Source: Arthrobacter sp.
GTDB taxonomy: Bacteria > Actinomycetota > Actinomycetes > Actinomycetales > Micrococcaceae
DNA: 64,000 nt
Assembly (NCBI GenBank): GCA_031277795.1
Contig: JAITLQ010000013.1
Coordinates: forward strand, 124,001-188,000
Reading direction: 5' to 3'
A model generated the notes under the pieces. The model searched no databases. It was not told the DNA's origin and saw only the letters and a program-made list of their open reading frames with translations. Below, in pieces: positions 8,056-19,148 of this stretch (position 1 is its first letter; every line of letters begins with the position of its first letter). The position numbers and the translations under genes were made by a program.

Positions 8056-8213
8056 GGTTTTTCCTCATTTCTGCGTGCTTGAAAACTGTTCCTTGGCCCG
8101 TTTTTGGGCGAGCAAAGGGAAGGAGGGGTGCCGCAAAGCGGCAAGGGAGTGCCCGACGGCGCGCGCCGGGGTGGGGTGCCTCAGGGCACCTCAGAGGGTG
8201 GAGAGGGTGGGGC

Positions 8214-8837
8214 CTAGGAGGCCGAGACGGTAGCGGTCTGCGCCGCTGCCTTCGCCGAGTCCAGCTTCAGTGCCACGAGATCGCAGAAGGAGTCGATCAC
8301 CGCGAGCGCGCCGTCGGCGTCCATCCGCCCCTGGATCATCTGCCCCACCATGGAGGAATGCATGGCCCACACCATCTCGGTGATGTGTTCCGCCTCCGTG
8401 GGCGTGAGGGTGGACAAATCCGCCCCGAACACCTTGGCGAGGTAGTGGTTGAAGACCTCCATGACGGCGATGGCCTCGGGGTCCTCGGTCGTGGAGCTGA
8501 GCGTGACGACCTTGAGGAAGCCGGGGTGCCGCTCCAGCGAACGGAAGGTGGCGTGCAGCCGGGCCTTCAGTCGATCCGCCGGCCGCAGGTGCGCCATCCA
8601 GTCCTCGTCCAGGACGGGGCTGCCCCACTGGGCAAACACCACCATGAAGAGGTGATCCTTGGAGGAGAAGTAGCGATACAGCGTCCCGAGGGCCACGCCG
8701 GCCTTGGCCGCCACGTCCCGCACCTGCACCTGATCGAAGCCGTGCTGATCGAGGAGTTCCCTGGCCGCATCCACGATGCCCTGACGACGCTCCCGCTGGT
8801 ACGCCGGCAGCGTGTCCGGGTTCGGCATGCTGGCCAT
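8214..8837 (-). CDS. TetR-family transcriptional regulator
   Basis: This is a 207-residue repressor. The N-terminal helix-turn-helix at about residues 18-62 includes GFDQVQVRDVAAKAGVALGTLYRYFSSKDHLF, the classic TetR pattern ending in LYRYF. The C-terminal ligand domain resembles regulators of fatty-acid and steroid catabolism. A good ribosome binding site (AGGAGGA) lies 4 nt before the ATG. The gene sits inside the acyl-CoA cluster, so it is the best candidate to bind the repeated TAGAACC boxes between the ACAD and MaoC genes. A small hairpin (GGTGCC/GGCACC, 8175-8190) follows its stop codon. Confidence 0.9.
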   Translation of the reverse strand: MASMPNPDTLPAYQRERRQGIVDAARELLDQHGFDQVQVRDVAAKAGVALGTLYRYFSSKDHLFMVVFAQWGSPVLDEDWMAHLRPADRLKARLHATFRSLERHPGFLKVVTLSSTTEDPEAIAVMEVFNHYLAKVFGADLSTLTPTEAEHITEMVWAMHSSMVGQMIQGRMDADGALAVIDSFCDLVALKLDSAKAAAQTATVSAS

Positions 8838-8921
8838 GGTTCCTCCTCTCGTGGCTCTCGATGCACCAATCTACTGCGCCTGACGCTGGCGCCGGTGCCG
8901 GGTGAAGGACGTGGCGGTTCA

Positions 8922-11120
8922 TCACTGGCCCGCCGCCGCGTTCGGCGCCCGCTCGCCGCGGTTCCAGGAGATGAGCGCGTCGGCCGCCTCCACGCGGGAG
9001 CCGTCCACGAGTAGCGGGTTGATCTCCAGCTCGTGGACCGCGTCGCCGAGGCCGACGGCCAGGTCGCCGATCGCCACGATCGCCTCGGCGACGGCGTCGA
9101 GATCCGCCGGGGCCGAGCCGCGGAAGCCCTCGAGCACCTTGGCCGCCTTGAGCTGGCCGAGCATGCGCTTGGCCTCGTCCTTGCCGATCGGCAGGCGGCG
9201 CAGCTGCGTGTCCTTCAGGACCTCGACGAACACGCCGCCCAGGCCAACGGCCAGGATGTGGCCCCACGCCTCGTCGCGGACCACGCCCACGAGCAGCTCG
9301 GCACCGCCGGAGCGCATGGGCGCCACGGCCACGCCGGCCACCTCGGCGTCCGGCGCCTTGGCCGCGACCGAGGCGACGATGTCGGCGTAAGCCGACCGCA
9401 CGGCGTCGGGCGTTGCCAGGTTCAGCTTGACGCCGCCCACGTCCGACTTGTGCGCGATGTCCTTGGAGGCGATCTTGAGGACCACGGGGTAGCCGCAGGC
9501 CTCGGCGACCGCGACGGCCTCCTCCGCCGTGCCGGCCAGAACCGTGGGGACTACGGGCACGCCGTGGCCCTTCAGGAAGGCGCTCGTCTCGACCTCGGTC
9601 CAGTCCTCGACCCCGGTCGGGGCGGGGACCGGCACGACGTCGTTCGAGCGGTCCTCGCTCGCGAGCTCGGCCGTACGCTCGCCCCACCAGGCGGCGTGGG
9701 CGAGGGCAGGGATGCCGCGATCGAAGCTGTCGGCGACGTGCGGGTAGTCCGTGCGCTCCGCAAACTCGCGGCCGTAGGCGTTGACCTCCGTGGCCAGGAA
9801 GTTCATGAGCACCACGGGCTTGGGCGAATTGGCGATGGTCTCCAGCAAGAAGTCCTTGCCCTGGGAGACGTAGGCCTCCTCCTGCTCCGAGCCGGGCCAC
9901 TGGCCCTGGGCCACGACCACGTCGATGCTCGGATCGTCGATGAAGCGCTGGATGGCCTGCGGGATGATCCGGTTGTTGTTGGCGGTGATGCCCGTGAGGT
10001 CGAGCGGGTTGTTGACCGTGGCCTCCTCCGGCATGCCGTCCTCGTGCAGGCCGGCGGCCGTCTCCGCCGCGGGCTGCGGGAGCTCGATGACGGTGTCGGC
10101 CGAGCGCTCGGCGATGACGGAGCACATGGCGCCGGAGGCCGTCACGAAGCCGATGCGCGGGCCGGGGAGGGCGCCGTGCTGGGCGAGCAGGCCGGCCGTG
10201 GAGACGAGCTGCTCGATCGAGTCGACGCGGATCACGCCGAGCTGCTTGAGGACGGCGTCGGTGATCCTGTCGTCCCCCACGAGCGAGCCGGTGTGGGCGG
10301 CGGCCACGCGGGCCGCGACCTCCGACTTGCCCGCCTTGAAGACGACCACGGGCTTGCCGGCGGCGCGGGCGCGCTCGGCCACGGCGATGAACTGCTCCGG
10401 GTTGGCGATCTGCTCGAGGTAGGCCGTGATGACCGTGGTGCCCGGATCGTCGACGAGGAAGTCCATGACGTCGACGGCGGAGAGCATCGCCTCGTTGCCG
10501 ACTGTGACGGTGACGGAGGTGCCCACGCCGCGCGAGGCCATGTACGGGATGAGGTAGATGGAGAGCGCGCCGGACTGGCTCGCGACGCCCACGGTGCCCT
10601 TGACCGGCGGGATCTGGGTCATGTGGGCGAAGGCGACGGTGTCGGCGCCCGTGTTGATGAAGCCCAGGTTGTTGGGGCCGAGGAAGAGCTGGTCGGCGGC
10701 CTTGGCGTCGGCGACGATGCGCTCCTGCAGGGCCGCGCCCTCAGGGCCCGCCTCGGCGAAGCCGCCGGCGAGGACCACGGCGTTGCGCACGCCCTTGGCG
10801 CGGCACTCGGCCAGGAGGCCCTCGATCGTGGGGCCGCCGGTCAGGATGATCGCGAGGTCGGGGGTGCCCGGGACGTCGGCGATGGTGGTGTAGGTCTCGC
10901 GGCCACGCACGGGCTCGCCGCGGCGGTTCACGAGGTGCAGCTCGCCGGTGTAGCCGCCGCCCAGCAGGTTACCGAGGGCGAAGTGGGACCAGTTGGAGGT
11001 GTTCGAGGCGCCGATCACGGCGATCGAGCGGGGATTCAGGAACTCGCGGATGCGTTCGGGGGTGGGGCGGTCCTCTGCGGACTCCAGGGCCTGCGGTGCG
11101 GCCTCGGTCAACGTCGTCAT
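8922..11120 (-). CDS. Acyl-CoA synthetase, NDP-forming (fused alpha/beta ACD type)
   Basis: This 732-residue cytoplasmic enzyme forms an acyl-CoA from an acid, CoA and a nucleoside triphosphate through phosphoenzyme chemistry. Domain order: CoA-binding Rossmann domain (residues about 25-120, PRSIAVIGASN), two succinyl-CoA-synthetase-like flavodoxin domains (about 140-460, with GVASQSGALS and ARVAAAHTGSLVG) and a C-terminal ATP-grasp domain (about 510-720, VVLKIASKDIAHKSDVGGV). AGAGGA abuts the ATG at 11129, so the second ATG at 11120 with 9-nt spacing is preferred. The gene probably activates the starting acid of the cluster; the substrate is unknown. Confidence 0.88.
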   Translation of the reverse strand: MTTLTEAAPQALESAEDRPTPERIREFLNPRSIAVIGASNTSNWSHFALGNLLGGGYTGELHLVNRRGEPVRGRETYTTIADVPGTPDLAIILTGGPTIEGLLAECRAKGVRNAVVLAGGFAEAGPEGAALQERIVADAKAADQLFLGPNNLGFINTGADTVAFAHMTQIPPVKGTVGVASQSGALSIYLIPYMASRGVGTSVTVTVGNEAMLSAVDVMDFLVDDPGTTVITAYLEQIANPEQFIAVAERARAAGKPVVVFKAGKSEVAARVAAAHTGSLVGDDRITDAVLKQLGVIRVDSIEQLVSTAGLLAQHGALPGPRIGFVTASGAMCSVIAERSADTVIELPQPAAETAAGLHEDGMPEEATVNNPLDLTGITANNNRIIPQAIQRFIDDPSIDVVVAQGQWPGSEQEEAYVSQGKDFLLETIANSPKPVVLMNFLATEVNAYGREFAERTDYPHVADSFDRGIPALAHAAWWGERTAELASEDRSNDVVPVPAPTGVEDWTEVETSAFLKGHGVPVVPTVLAGTAEEAVAVAEACGYPVVLKIASKDIAHKSDVGGVKLNLATPDAVRSAYADIVASVAAKAPDAEVAGVAVAPMRSGGAELLVGVVRDEAWGHILAVGLGGVFVEVLKDTQLRRLPIGKDEAKRMLGQLKAAKVLEGFRGSAPADLDAVAEAIVAIGDLAVGLGDAVHELEINPLLVDGSRVEAADALISWNRGERAPNAAAGQ

Positions 11121-11180
11121 CGTCGTCATTCCTCTCGTTGCGGGGGTGAGGGGGGGAAGGGTTCTGCGACTTGCTTGGGT

Positions 11181-11219
11181 CCCCGGCCGGCCGCCGTGCG
11201 GGCGGTCGACCGGCCGGGG
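11181..11219. terminator. Hairpin between ACAD and acyl-CoA ligase genes
   Basis: CCCCGGCCGG pairs with CCGGCCGGGG, and an inner CCGCC/GGCGG stem closes the loop. It lies in the 164-bp spacer after the ACAD stop. It may tune expression of downstream genes rather than stop transcription fully. Confidence 0.5.
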
Positions 11220-11284
11220 CGCTGCGTGGCGCCGGGCGCCGGTGGTGCTGCCGGGTGGTGCGGCCGCGAGCGCCGCGCCGCGGC

Positions 11285-13465
11285 TCAGCCGCGGGGCATC
11301 GCGAGCACGCGCTCGGCGATCACGTTGAGCTGGATCTCCACCGTGCCGCCACCGATCAGCCCCTGCGGGAGGGCCAGCTCGGCGAGGGCCGGGTCGCCGG
11401 CGTCGTGCGCCAGGACGGAACGGGGGCCCGCCACGCCGCGGGCGGCGGCGGCCGCCACGCGGGAGAGCTCGGCCGTGGCCACCTTGGCCAGGGAGGAACC
11501 CGGGCCGGGCTGGAGGCCGTTGAGGCGGCGCAGGGTCTCCGCCAGGTTGAGCGAGCCGATGGCCGTGCTCTGCGCGGCGACGCGGCCCAGGGCGCGCAGC
11601 GCCTCGCGCTCGTCGTCGTACGCCCCGGCCTTGACGGCCTGGCGCAGGCCCTCCTCCGCGCCGACCGTGAGGCCAGAACCGATCGAGGTGCGCTCGTTGG
11701 CGAGGGTGGTCATGGTGACCCTCCAGCCCTGCCCCGGCTCGCCGACCATCATGTCCTCGGGGACAAAGACGCCGTCGAGGAAGACCTCGTTGAACTCGTT
11801 CTCGCCCGTGGACTGGGTCAGCGGACGCACCGTGATGCCCTCGGAGGCCATGTCGACGAGGAAGAAGGAGATGCCCTTGTGCTTGGGTGCCTCCTGGTCC
11901 GTGCGAGCCAGGCAGATGCCCCACTGCGCCTGGTGCGCACCGGAGGTCCAGACCTTTTGGCCGTCAAGCCTCCACCCGCCGTCGACCTTGGTGGCCTTGG
12001 TGCGCAGCGAGGCGAGGTCGGAGCCGGCGTCCGGCTCGGAGAACAGCTGGCACCAGATGATGTCGGCGAGCATGGTGGGGCGCGCCAGCAGCTCCTTCTG
12101 CGCCTCGGTGCCGTGCGCCAGGACCGTGGGCATGGCCCACTCGCCGATGACCGTGGTGTACTGCGCCAGGTTGCGGGCGGCGAACTCCTGGGCGATGACG
12201 ACCTGCTCCGTGGGGCTGGCGCCGAGGCCCCAGGGGGCGGGCCAGTGCGGGTTGGTCAGGCCGTGGTCGGCGAGGAACGCGCGGCGCGGGCCGCGGGCGT
12301 AGAGCTGGCCGCCGAGCCCCTCGAAGCGCGGGGTGTCCTCCGGCAGCGCCAGGGCCTCGTCCAGCAGCGCGCCGATGCGGGCGCGGAAGGCCGGGTCCTC
12401 CTCGGCCAGCTCCACCTCCGCCGTGCGGTCGGTGCCGAGCGCGACCTGGCCCAGGCCGGCCTCGACGTTGCCGAGCGAGCCGCCCAGGCCGCCGATCGAG
12501 ATGGCGCGGCGCAGCGAGAAGTGGATGTCGTGCTCCCACGTGAAGCCGATGCCGCCGTAGATCGTCACGGCGTCGGTGATGAGGGCGCCGGCCGGGACGA
12601 GGGCCGTCAGGATGGCGGCGGAGCCGGCCAGGCGGCGCTGCTCGTCGTCCTGCTCGAGCGAGAGGGCGGCGCCCCACGCGGCGCTCGCGGCGAGCTCGGC
12701 CGTGATGGCCATGCGCGCCGCCTTGTGCTTGGTGGACTGGAAGGCGCCGATCTGGGTGCCGAACTGCGAGCGCTGGGTCGAGTACTCCACGGCGCCCGCG
12801 AGCGCCGAGCGCATGAGGCCAGCGGCCTCCGCGCCGTACAGGGTGCCCACGAGGGCCAGGACGGTGGCGCGCGAGACGCTGCCGAGCGCCTGGGCCGGCG
12901 CGTCCTGCAGGGTGACGACGCCGAGGTCGCGGGTCAGGTCGATGCCCTCGCTCGCCTGAGTGGTGCCCGAAGCCGCGTCCACGAGGTGGAGCTGGAAGCC
13001 CTCACCCTCCGGGACCAGGACGACGTAGAGCTGGGCCGCGAGCGCGCCGAGCGCCGGGGACGAGACGCCGGTGAGGGCGCCGCCCGAGGCGGCGAAGGCG
13101 CCGTCGAGCACCGCGGCCGTGGCCCCCTCGGCGAAGCGGGCGAGGACCTCGTCTCCGGCGCCGGCCTGCTGCGCCAGCGCGGAGGCGAAGACGGTGGGGA
13201 GGAACGGGCCGGGCAGCAGGACCTCGCCGGCCACCTCGGCGGCGACGGCCAGGTCCTGGAGCGTGCCGCCCATGCCGCCGACCTCCTCGGGAAGGTGGAT
13301 GGCCGGGAGGCCCTGACCGGCGATTTCGGCCCAGAGGGCACCCGTCTCCCCCGCCGTCAGCGCGGCGGTCTGGGTGCGGGTGGTGGACAGCGGGGCCTTG
13401 CGGGAGGCCAGCTCGCGAACGGTCTCTGCGAGGGCGTCCTGGACGTCGGTCAACGACAGCGCCAT
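11285..13465 (-). CDS. Tandem-domain acyl-CoA dehydrogenase (FadE34/FadE6-like fusion)
   Basis: The protein has 726 residues, twice the usual ACAD length, and two dehydrogenase domains. The first half (about 1-345) ends with YGGIGFTWEHDIHFSLRRA. The second (about 365-726) carries NPHWPAPWGLGASP, CQLFSEPDAGSDLASLRTKA, DGQKVWTSGAHQA and the C-terminal GGGTVEIQLNVIAERVL motif. Known relatives such as mycobacterial FadE34, or the ChsE1-ChsE2 heteromer, build one FAD active site from two unlike domains. It should introduce an alpha,beta double bond into an acyl-CoA and pass electrons to ETF. AGGAG lies 6 nt before the ATG. It is first in the minus-strand cluster and divergent from the MaoC/ETF genes. 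Confidence 0.9.
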   Translation of the reverse strand: MALSLTDVQDALAETVRELASRKAPLSTTRTQTAALTAGETGALWAEIAGQGLPAIHLPEEVGGMGGTLQDLAVAAEVAGEVLLPGPFLPTVFASALAQQAGAGDEVLARFAEGATAAVLDGAFAASGGALTGVSSPALGALAAQLYVVLVPEGEGFQLHLVDAASGTTQASEGIDLTRDLGVVTLQDAPAQALGSVSRATVLALVGTLYGAEAAGLMRSALAGAVEYSTQRSQFGTQIGAFQSTKHKAARMAITAELAASAAWGAALSLEQDDEQRRLAGSAAILTALVPAGALITDAVTIYGGIGFTWEHDIHFSLRRAISIGGLGGSLGNVEAGLGQVALGTDRTAEVELAEEDPAFRARIGALLDEALALPEDTPRFEGLGGQLYARGPRRAFLADHGLTNPHWPAPWGLGASPTEQVVIAQEFAARNLAQYTTVIGEWAMPTVLAHGTEAQKELLARPTMLADIIWCQLFSEPDAGSDLASLRTKATKVDGGWRLDGQKVWTSGAHQAQWGICLARTDQEAPKHKGISFFLVDMASEGITVRPLTQSTGENEFNEVFLDGVFVPEDMMVGEPGQGWRVTMTTLANERTSIGSGLTVGAEEGLRQAVKAGAYDDEREALRALGRVAAQSTAIGSLNLAETLRRLNGLQPGPGSSLAKVATAELSRVAAAAARGVAGPRSVLAHDAGDPALAELALPQGLIGGGTVEIQLNVIAERVLAMPRG

Positions 13466-13496
13466 GGTGTGCTCCTGATCACTTTCAAGGGGAAAC

Positions 13497-13575
13497 TAGA
13501 ACCCAGTTCACAGATGTGACCCACGTCATGTCAAGAGGGAAATTCGATACTCGACAAAAAATTAGAACCGAGTAC
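13497..13575. promoter_or_regulatory. Divergent promoter with two TAGAACC-type operator boxes
   Basis: TAGAACCCAGTTC (13497-13509) and TAGAACCGAGTAC (13563-13575) match at 11 of 13 positions and are 66 bp apart. The first contains the inverted repeat GAAC-CCA-GTTC. They resemble KstR-type sites (TAGAAC-nn-GTTCTA) of actinobacterial steroid and fatty-acid regulons. They flank the start points of the divergent ACAD and MaoC operons. Confidence 0.5.
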
Positions 13576-13621
13576 AGTTTTGCCCCAAGAGTGAGCTGCA
13601 CCACATTCACAAGGAGCTTCG

Positions 13622-14476
13622 ATGACGCTGAACCTGGACATCCTCGGCACCACCACGACGGCCGACACCCCGTGGAGCTGGGGCGGCAAGGACGCGCTCC
13701 TGTACGCCGTGGGCATCGGCGCCGGCGTGGACGGCAGCGGCGCCGAGCTGGCCCTCACGACCGAGAATTCCCGCGGCGTGACGCAGGCGGTGGCCCCCAC
13801 GTTCCCCGTGGTCATGGGCCTGGGTTCCGGCGACGTGTCGATGGCCGAGTACGGCGATTTCTCCATGACGCAGGTGCTGCACGCCGGCCAGGAGGTGCGC
13901 CTGCACGCGCCCCTGCCCGCCGCCGGCTCCGTCACCGTGACGCGCGGCGTCTCCGCCATCCGCGACCTCGGCAAGCACGCCCTCATCGAGGCCACCGCCT
14001 CCTTCGCCGACGCCGACTCCGGCCGGCTCCTGGCCGAGTCGGTGACGCACATGATGATCCGCGGCGAGGGCGGCTTCGGCGGCGAGCGCGGCCCGGCCGA
14101 GACCTGGGCCGTCCCCGAGCGCGAGCCGGACGTGGTGGTCACCGAGCCGACGGCACCCAACCAGGCGCTCCTGTACCGCCTGAGCGGGGATCGCAACCCG
14201 CTGCACTCCGACCCGAGCTTCGCCGAGCGGGCCGGCTTCCCCGCGCCGATCCTGCACGGCCTGTGCACCTACGGCTACGCGGGCCGCGCCGTGCTGCGCC
14301 ACATCGTGGACGGCGACCCGGAGCGCTTCGGCAGCCTCTTCGGCCGTTTCTCCTCCCCCGTCTTCCCGGGCGAGGCGCTCACCACCAAGCTCTGGCGCAC
14401 CGAGGACGGCGCGCTCTTCCAGACCTTTGTTGGGGACCGCCTGGTCCTCGACCGCGGCAGCTTCACCGCCCGCTGA
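13622..14476 (+). CDS. MaoC-like enoyl-CoA hydratase (hydratase 2 type)
   Basis: This 284-residue double hot-dog protein hydrates a 2-enoyl-CoA to the 3-hydroxyacyl-CoA. The C-terminal hot dog carries the hydratase-2 motif YRLSGDRNPLHSDPSFAERA, with the catalytic pair D190 and H195 plus N192. The N-terminal hot dog (about 10-150) lacks the motif, as is usual for two-domain members. AAGGAG lies 5 nt before the ATG. It opens the plus-strand operon (hydratase, EtfB, EtfA, cytochrome b), divergent from the ACAD gene, so it probably acts right after that dehydrogenase. Confidence 0.92.
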   Translation: MTLNLDILGTTTTADTPWSWGGKDALLYAVGIGAGVDGSGAELALTTENSRGVTQAVAPTFPVVMGLGSGDVSMAEYGDFSMTQVLHAGQEVRLHAPLPAAGSVTVTRGVSAIRDLGKHALIEATASFADADSGRLLAESVTHMMIRGEGGFGGERGPAETWAVPEREPDVVVTEPTAPNQALLYRLSGDRNPLHSDPSFAERAGFPAPILHGLCTYGYAGRAVLRHIVDGDPERFGSLFGRFSSPVFPGEALTTKLWRTEDGALFQTFVGDRLVLDRGSFTAR

Positions 14477-14513
14477 CCCGCCCACTTACCCCCGCGAACC
14501 TCAAGGAGGAAGC

Positions 14514-15290
14514 ATGCGCATCGTTGTGCTCGTGAAGGAGGTGCCGGACACCTACGGGGACCGGCACCTGGACCTGGAGACCGGCCTGACCCAGCGCGAG
14601 GGCGGCGAGAACGTCCTCGATGAGATCACCGAGCGCGCGCTCGAGGCGGCGCTCAAGCACGCCGAGGCGGGCGACGGGGTGGAGATCACCCTGCTGTCCA
14701 TGGCCCCGGACGCGGCGGAGGCCTCGGTGCGCAAGGGCCTGGCCCTCGGCGCCGCGTCCGCCACGATCGTGAGCGACGAGGCCCTCGCCGGCGCCGACGC
14801 CGTGCTGACGGCGCAGGTGCTCGCGGCGGCGCTGCGCCGCCAGGGCTTCGACCTCGTGCTCGCCGGGGCCTCGTCCACGGACGGCACGGGCGGCGTGATC
14901 CCCTCGCTGCTCGCGGAGCTGCTCGGCGTGCCGGGAGCCGTGGGCCTGAGCTCGCTGGAGATCTCCGCCGACGCCGTGGGCGGCGCGCGCCCCGTGGACG
15001 GCGGCGTGCAGCAGGTGCGCGCGGCGCTGCCCGCCGTGGCGTCCGTGACGGAGGCCCTGCCCGATGCCCGCTTCGCCAACTTCAAGGGCATCGTGGCGGC
15101 CAAGAAGAAGCCGATCGAGCGCCTGAGCCTGGCCGAGCTGGACATCGCCGTCGACCCTGCCGTGGAGGCCCGCTCAATCCTCGTCTCCGTGGCCCAGCGC
15201 CCGCCCCGCGCGGGCGGCGTCAAGATCGTGGACGAGGGCGACGCCGGCACGCAGCTGGCCGCGTTCCTCGCCGAGAACCGCCTCGTCTAG
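14514..15290 (+). CDS. etfB: Electron transfer flavoprotein, beta subunit
   Basis: The 258-residue EtfB binds AMP and, with EtfA, takes electrons from acyl-CoA dehydrogenases. It begins [13 protein letters not shown], typical of the family, and keeps [13 protein letters not shown] near residues 37-50 and the [15 protein letters not shown] segment near 190-205 with the Lys-rich recognition loop. AAGGAGGA lies 3 nt before the ATG. EtfA follows after 26 bp. Position next to a fused ACAD suggests a dedicated ETF for this pathway. Confidence 0.95.
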   Translation: MRIVVLVKEVPDTYGDRHLDLETGLTQREGGENVLDEITERALEAALKHAEAGDGVEITLLSMAPDAAEASVRKGLALGAASATIVSDEALAGADAVLTAQVLAAALRRQGFDLVLAGASSTDGTGGVIPSLLAELLGVPGAVGLSSLEISADAVGGARPVDGGVQQVRAALPAVASVTEALPDARFANFKGIVAAKKKPIERLSLAELDIAVDPAVEARSILVSVAQRPPRAGGVKIVDEGDAGTQLAAFLAENRLV

Positions 15291-15316
15291 CCACCGGAAC
15301 CGACAGGAGACCCGTC

Positions 15317-16303
15317 ATGACGACCCTTCCCCAGGACGCCGTCCTGGTTCTGCTCGAGCTCACGGCCACCGGCGAGCTCTCCCCCTCCACCGCCGCCCAG
15401 CTCGGCGCCGCCTCCCAGGCCGGGACGCCCGTGGGCGTGCTCGTGACCGCGGGCGGGCAGGACGCAACGGCGCTGGCCGCGCGCGCCGGCGAGCTCGGCG
15501 CCGCCGCCGTGCTGCACGGCGTCGACCCCCAGCCCGAGCGCCTCGGCACGGGGGCCGTCGATGCCCTGGCCTCGGCGCTGGCCCTGACCTCGCCCAAGCT
15601 CGTGGTGACCAACCACTCCCCCGCTGGCCGCGACGCCGCCGCCCGCCTGGCCGGGCGCACGGGCGCGGCGCTGGCCGTCGACGCCGTCGACCTCGGCCGC
15701 GACGAGCTGGGCGTGGTCGCCACGCACTCCGTCTACGGCGGCGGCTTCGACGCCGTCTCCGCCCCCACCTTCGGCCCGCTCATCGCCACGCTGCGCCCCG
15801 GGGCGTCCGAGGCCCGCGCCGCCGCCGCGGCCGGCGAGCTCGTGGAGCTCACCGTGGAGCATTCCGGCACGGCCTCGGCCGCGATCACCGGCTTCGAGGC
15901 GGAGGCGGCCTCCTCCGGGCGCCCCGATCTGCGCGGCGCGCAGCGCGTGGTCTCCGGCGGGCGCGGCCTCGGTTCGGCCGAGGACTTTGCGCTCGTGGAG
16001 CGGCTCGCCGACGCGCTCGGCGCGGCCGTGGGCGCCTCCCGCGCCGCCGTGGACGCCGGCTACATCCCGGCCACGGCGCAGGTGGGCCAGACGGGCGTCT
16101 CCGTCTCTCCGCAGCTCTACCTGGCGCTCGGCATCTCCGGCGCCATCCAGCACCGCGCCGGCATGCAGACGTCCAAGACGATCGTGGCGATCAACAAGGA
16201 CGCCGACGCCCCGATCTTCGACGTGGCCGACTTCGGCATCGTGGGCGACGTGTTCACCGTGGTGCCGCAGCTCATCGACGCCCTCGACGCGCGGAAGGCC
16301 TGA
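15317..16303 (+). CDS. etfA: Electron transfer flavoprotein, alpha subunit
   Basis: The 328-residue EtfA holds the FAD. Its C-terminal domain has the signature [20 protein letters not shown] near residues 251-270, then [25 protein letters not shown] and DFGIVGDVF. The N-terminal domain is the usual Rossmann-like fold. It lies directly after etfB, and the next gene, a membrane cytochrome b, begins after a single base, so the three proteins are probably made together. Confidence 0.95.
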   Translation: MTTLPQDAVLVLLELTATGELSPSTAAQLGAASQAGTPVGVLVTAGGQDATALAARAGELGAAAVLHGVDPQPERLGTGAVDALASALALTSPKLVVTNHSPAGRDAAARLAGRTGAALAVDAVDLGRDELGVVATHSVYGGGFDAVSAPTFGPLIATLRPGASEARAAAAAGELVELTVEHSGTASAAITGFEAEAASSGRPDLRGAQRVVSGGRGLGSAEDFALVERLADALGAAVGASRAAVDAGYIPATAQVGQTGVSVSPQLYLALGISGAIQHRAGMQTSKTIVAINKDADAPIFDVADFGIVGDVFTVVPQLIDALDARKA

Positions 16304-16304
16304 C

Positions 16305-18155
<1,851 letters not shown>

Positions 18156-18169
18156 GGGTTGCCCCGGGC

Positions 18170-19054
18170 TCAGCCCAGGGCCAGCAGGGCGCAGCCGGCC
18201 AACGCGGCGATCAAGCCGGCCACGTGCACGCGCGTGAGCTTCTCTTTCAAGACGAGCCACGCGAGCACCGTGGTCGTCACCGGATACAGCGAGACGGCCA
18301 CGCCCACCGCGGCCAACGGACCGATCCACAACGCCGCCATGAGCAGCAGATTGGCCAGGCCAAAGAGCACGCCGGCGCCGATCGCCTGGCCGGCGGCGAG
18401 CGCCGAACGCGGGGCCCCTGGATCGCTCAGGCCGGCGCGCCGCAGGGCGCCGGAGAGCCCGCGGCTGCGCGTAGTGAACAGCGCCAGCGCGCCGAGCAAC
18501 ACGAGGCCCACGCTCATCTCGACGAGCGGCAGCACGGCCCCCGAGTCCTCCGGCGCGAGGTTCATGAACACCACCGTGAGGCCGAAGCCCAGGCCGCCCG
18601 CCAGGGCGAGCAGCAGGTTGAGCAGGCTGGCTCTACCCTCGCCGCGTTCGGCCAGGCCGATCACCACGCCGCCCAGCACCGCCACCGCGACGCCGATCCA
18701 GCCAAGCCACCCCAGCCCGCCGTGGCCGATCGCGATCGCCACGCCCACCGGCACGAGCGCCTCGGTGGCGCCGACCACCGCCGTCACGGGGCCCATGGGC
18801 GCCGTCGCGAGGGCACCGAAGAACGCGAGGTAGCCGAACACGCAGGCCACGCCGGCGGCGAGACCGGACAGCACCGCGGTGGTCGACCACGCGCCGCCCT
18901 GCACCACGAGCGCGATCGCCGAGATGAGCACGGCGCCCACGAACGTCCACACGGTGGCGCGCAGGGCGGTGGAGCGGCGGGTCGCGAGCCCGCCAACAAA
19001 GTCGGAACCGCCCCAGGCGACGGAGGCGGCGAAGGCCAGGAGGACACCGAGCAT
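18170..19054 (-). CDS. EamA/DMT-family transporter
   Basis: This 294-residue inner-membrane protein has ten hydrophobic helices arranged as two EamA repeats of five (about 1-140 and 160-294). The first opens with FAASVAWGGSDFVGG, and the second has GLGFGLTVVFMNL and a C-terminal YPVTTTVLAWLVLKEKLT segment, where the Glu is typical. Members export amino acids, nucleotide derivatives or other metabolites; the substrate is unknown. It converges on the cytochrome b gene with only 14 bp between stops and is not clearly part of that operon. Confidence 0.85.
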   Translation of the reverse strand: MLGVLLAFAASVAWGGSDFVGGLATRRSTALRATVWTFVGAVLISAIALVVQGGAWSTTAVLSGLAAGVACVFGYLAFFGALATAPMGPVTAVVGATEALVPVGVAIAIGHGGLGWLGWIGVAVAVLGGVVIGLAERGEGRASLLNLLLALAGGLGFGLTVVFMNLAPEDSGAVLPLVEMSVGLVLLGALALFTTRSRGLSGALRRAGLSDPGAPRSALAAGQAIGAGVLFGLANLLLMAALWIGPLAAVGVAVSLYPVTTTVLAWLVLKEKLTRVHVAGLIAALAGCALLALG

Positions 19055-19148
19055 GCGCCAAGCGTAGGGTCACGGGCCCGAGCGTTGACGACGCATGACG
19101 CGATGCACCAGAGTGAAGAGTCCGTGCCCCTACGCCAGGAGTTCGCCC

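Noticed and set aside
9033-12302. A 1089-codon open frame on the plus strand
   Set aside because: It covers the acyl-CoA ligase and ACAD genes on the opposite strand and shows only shadow-like composition.
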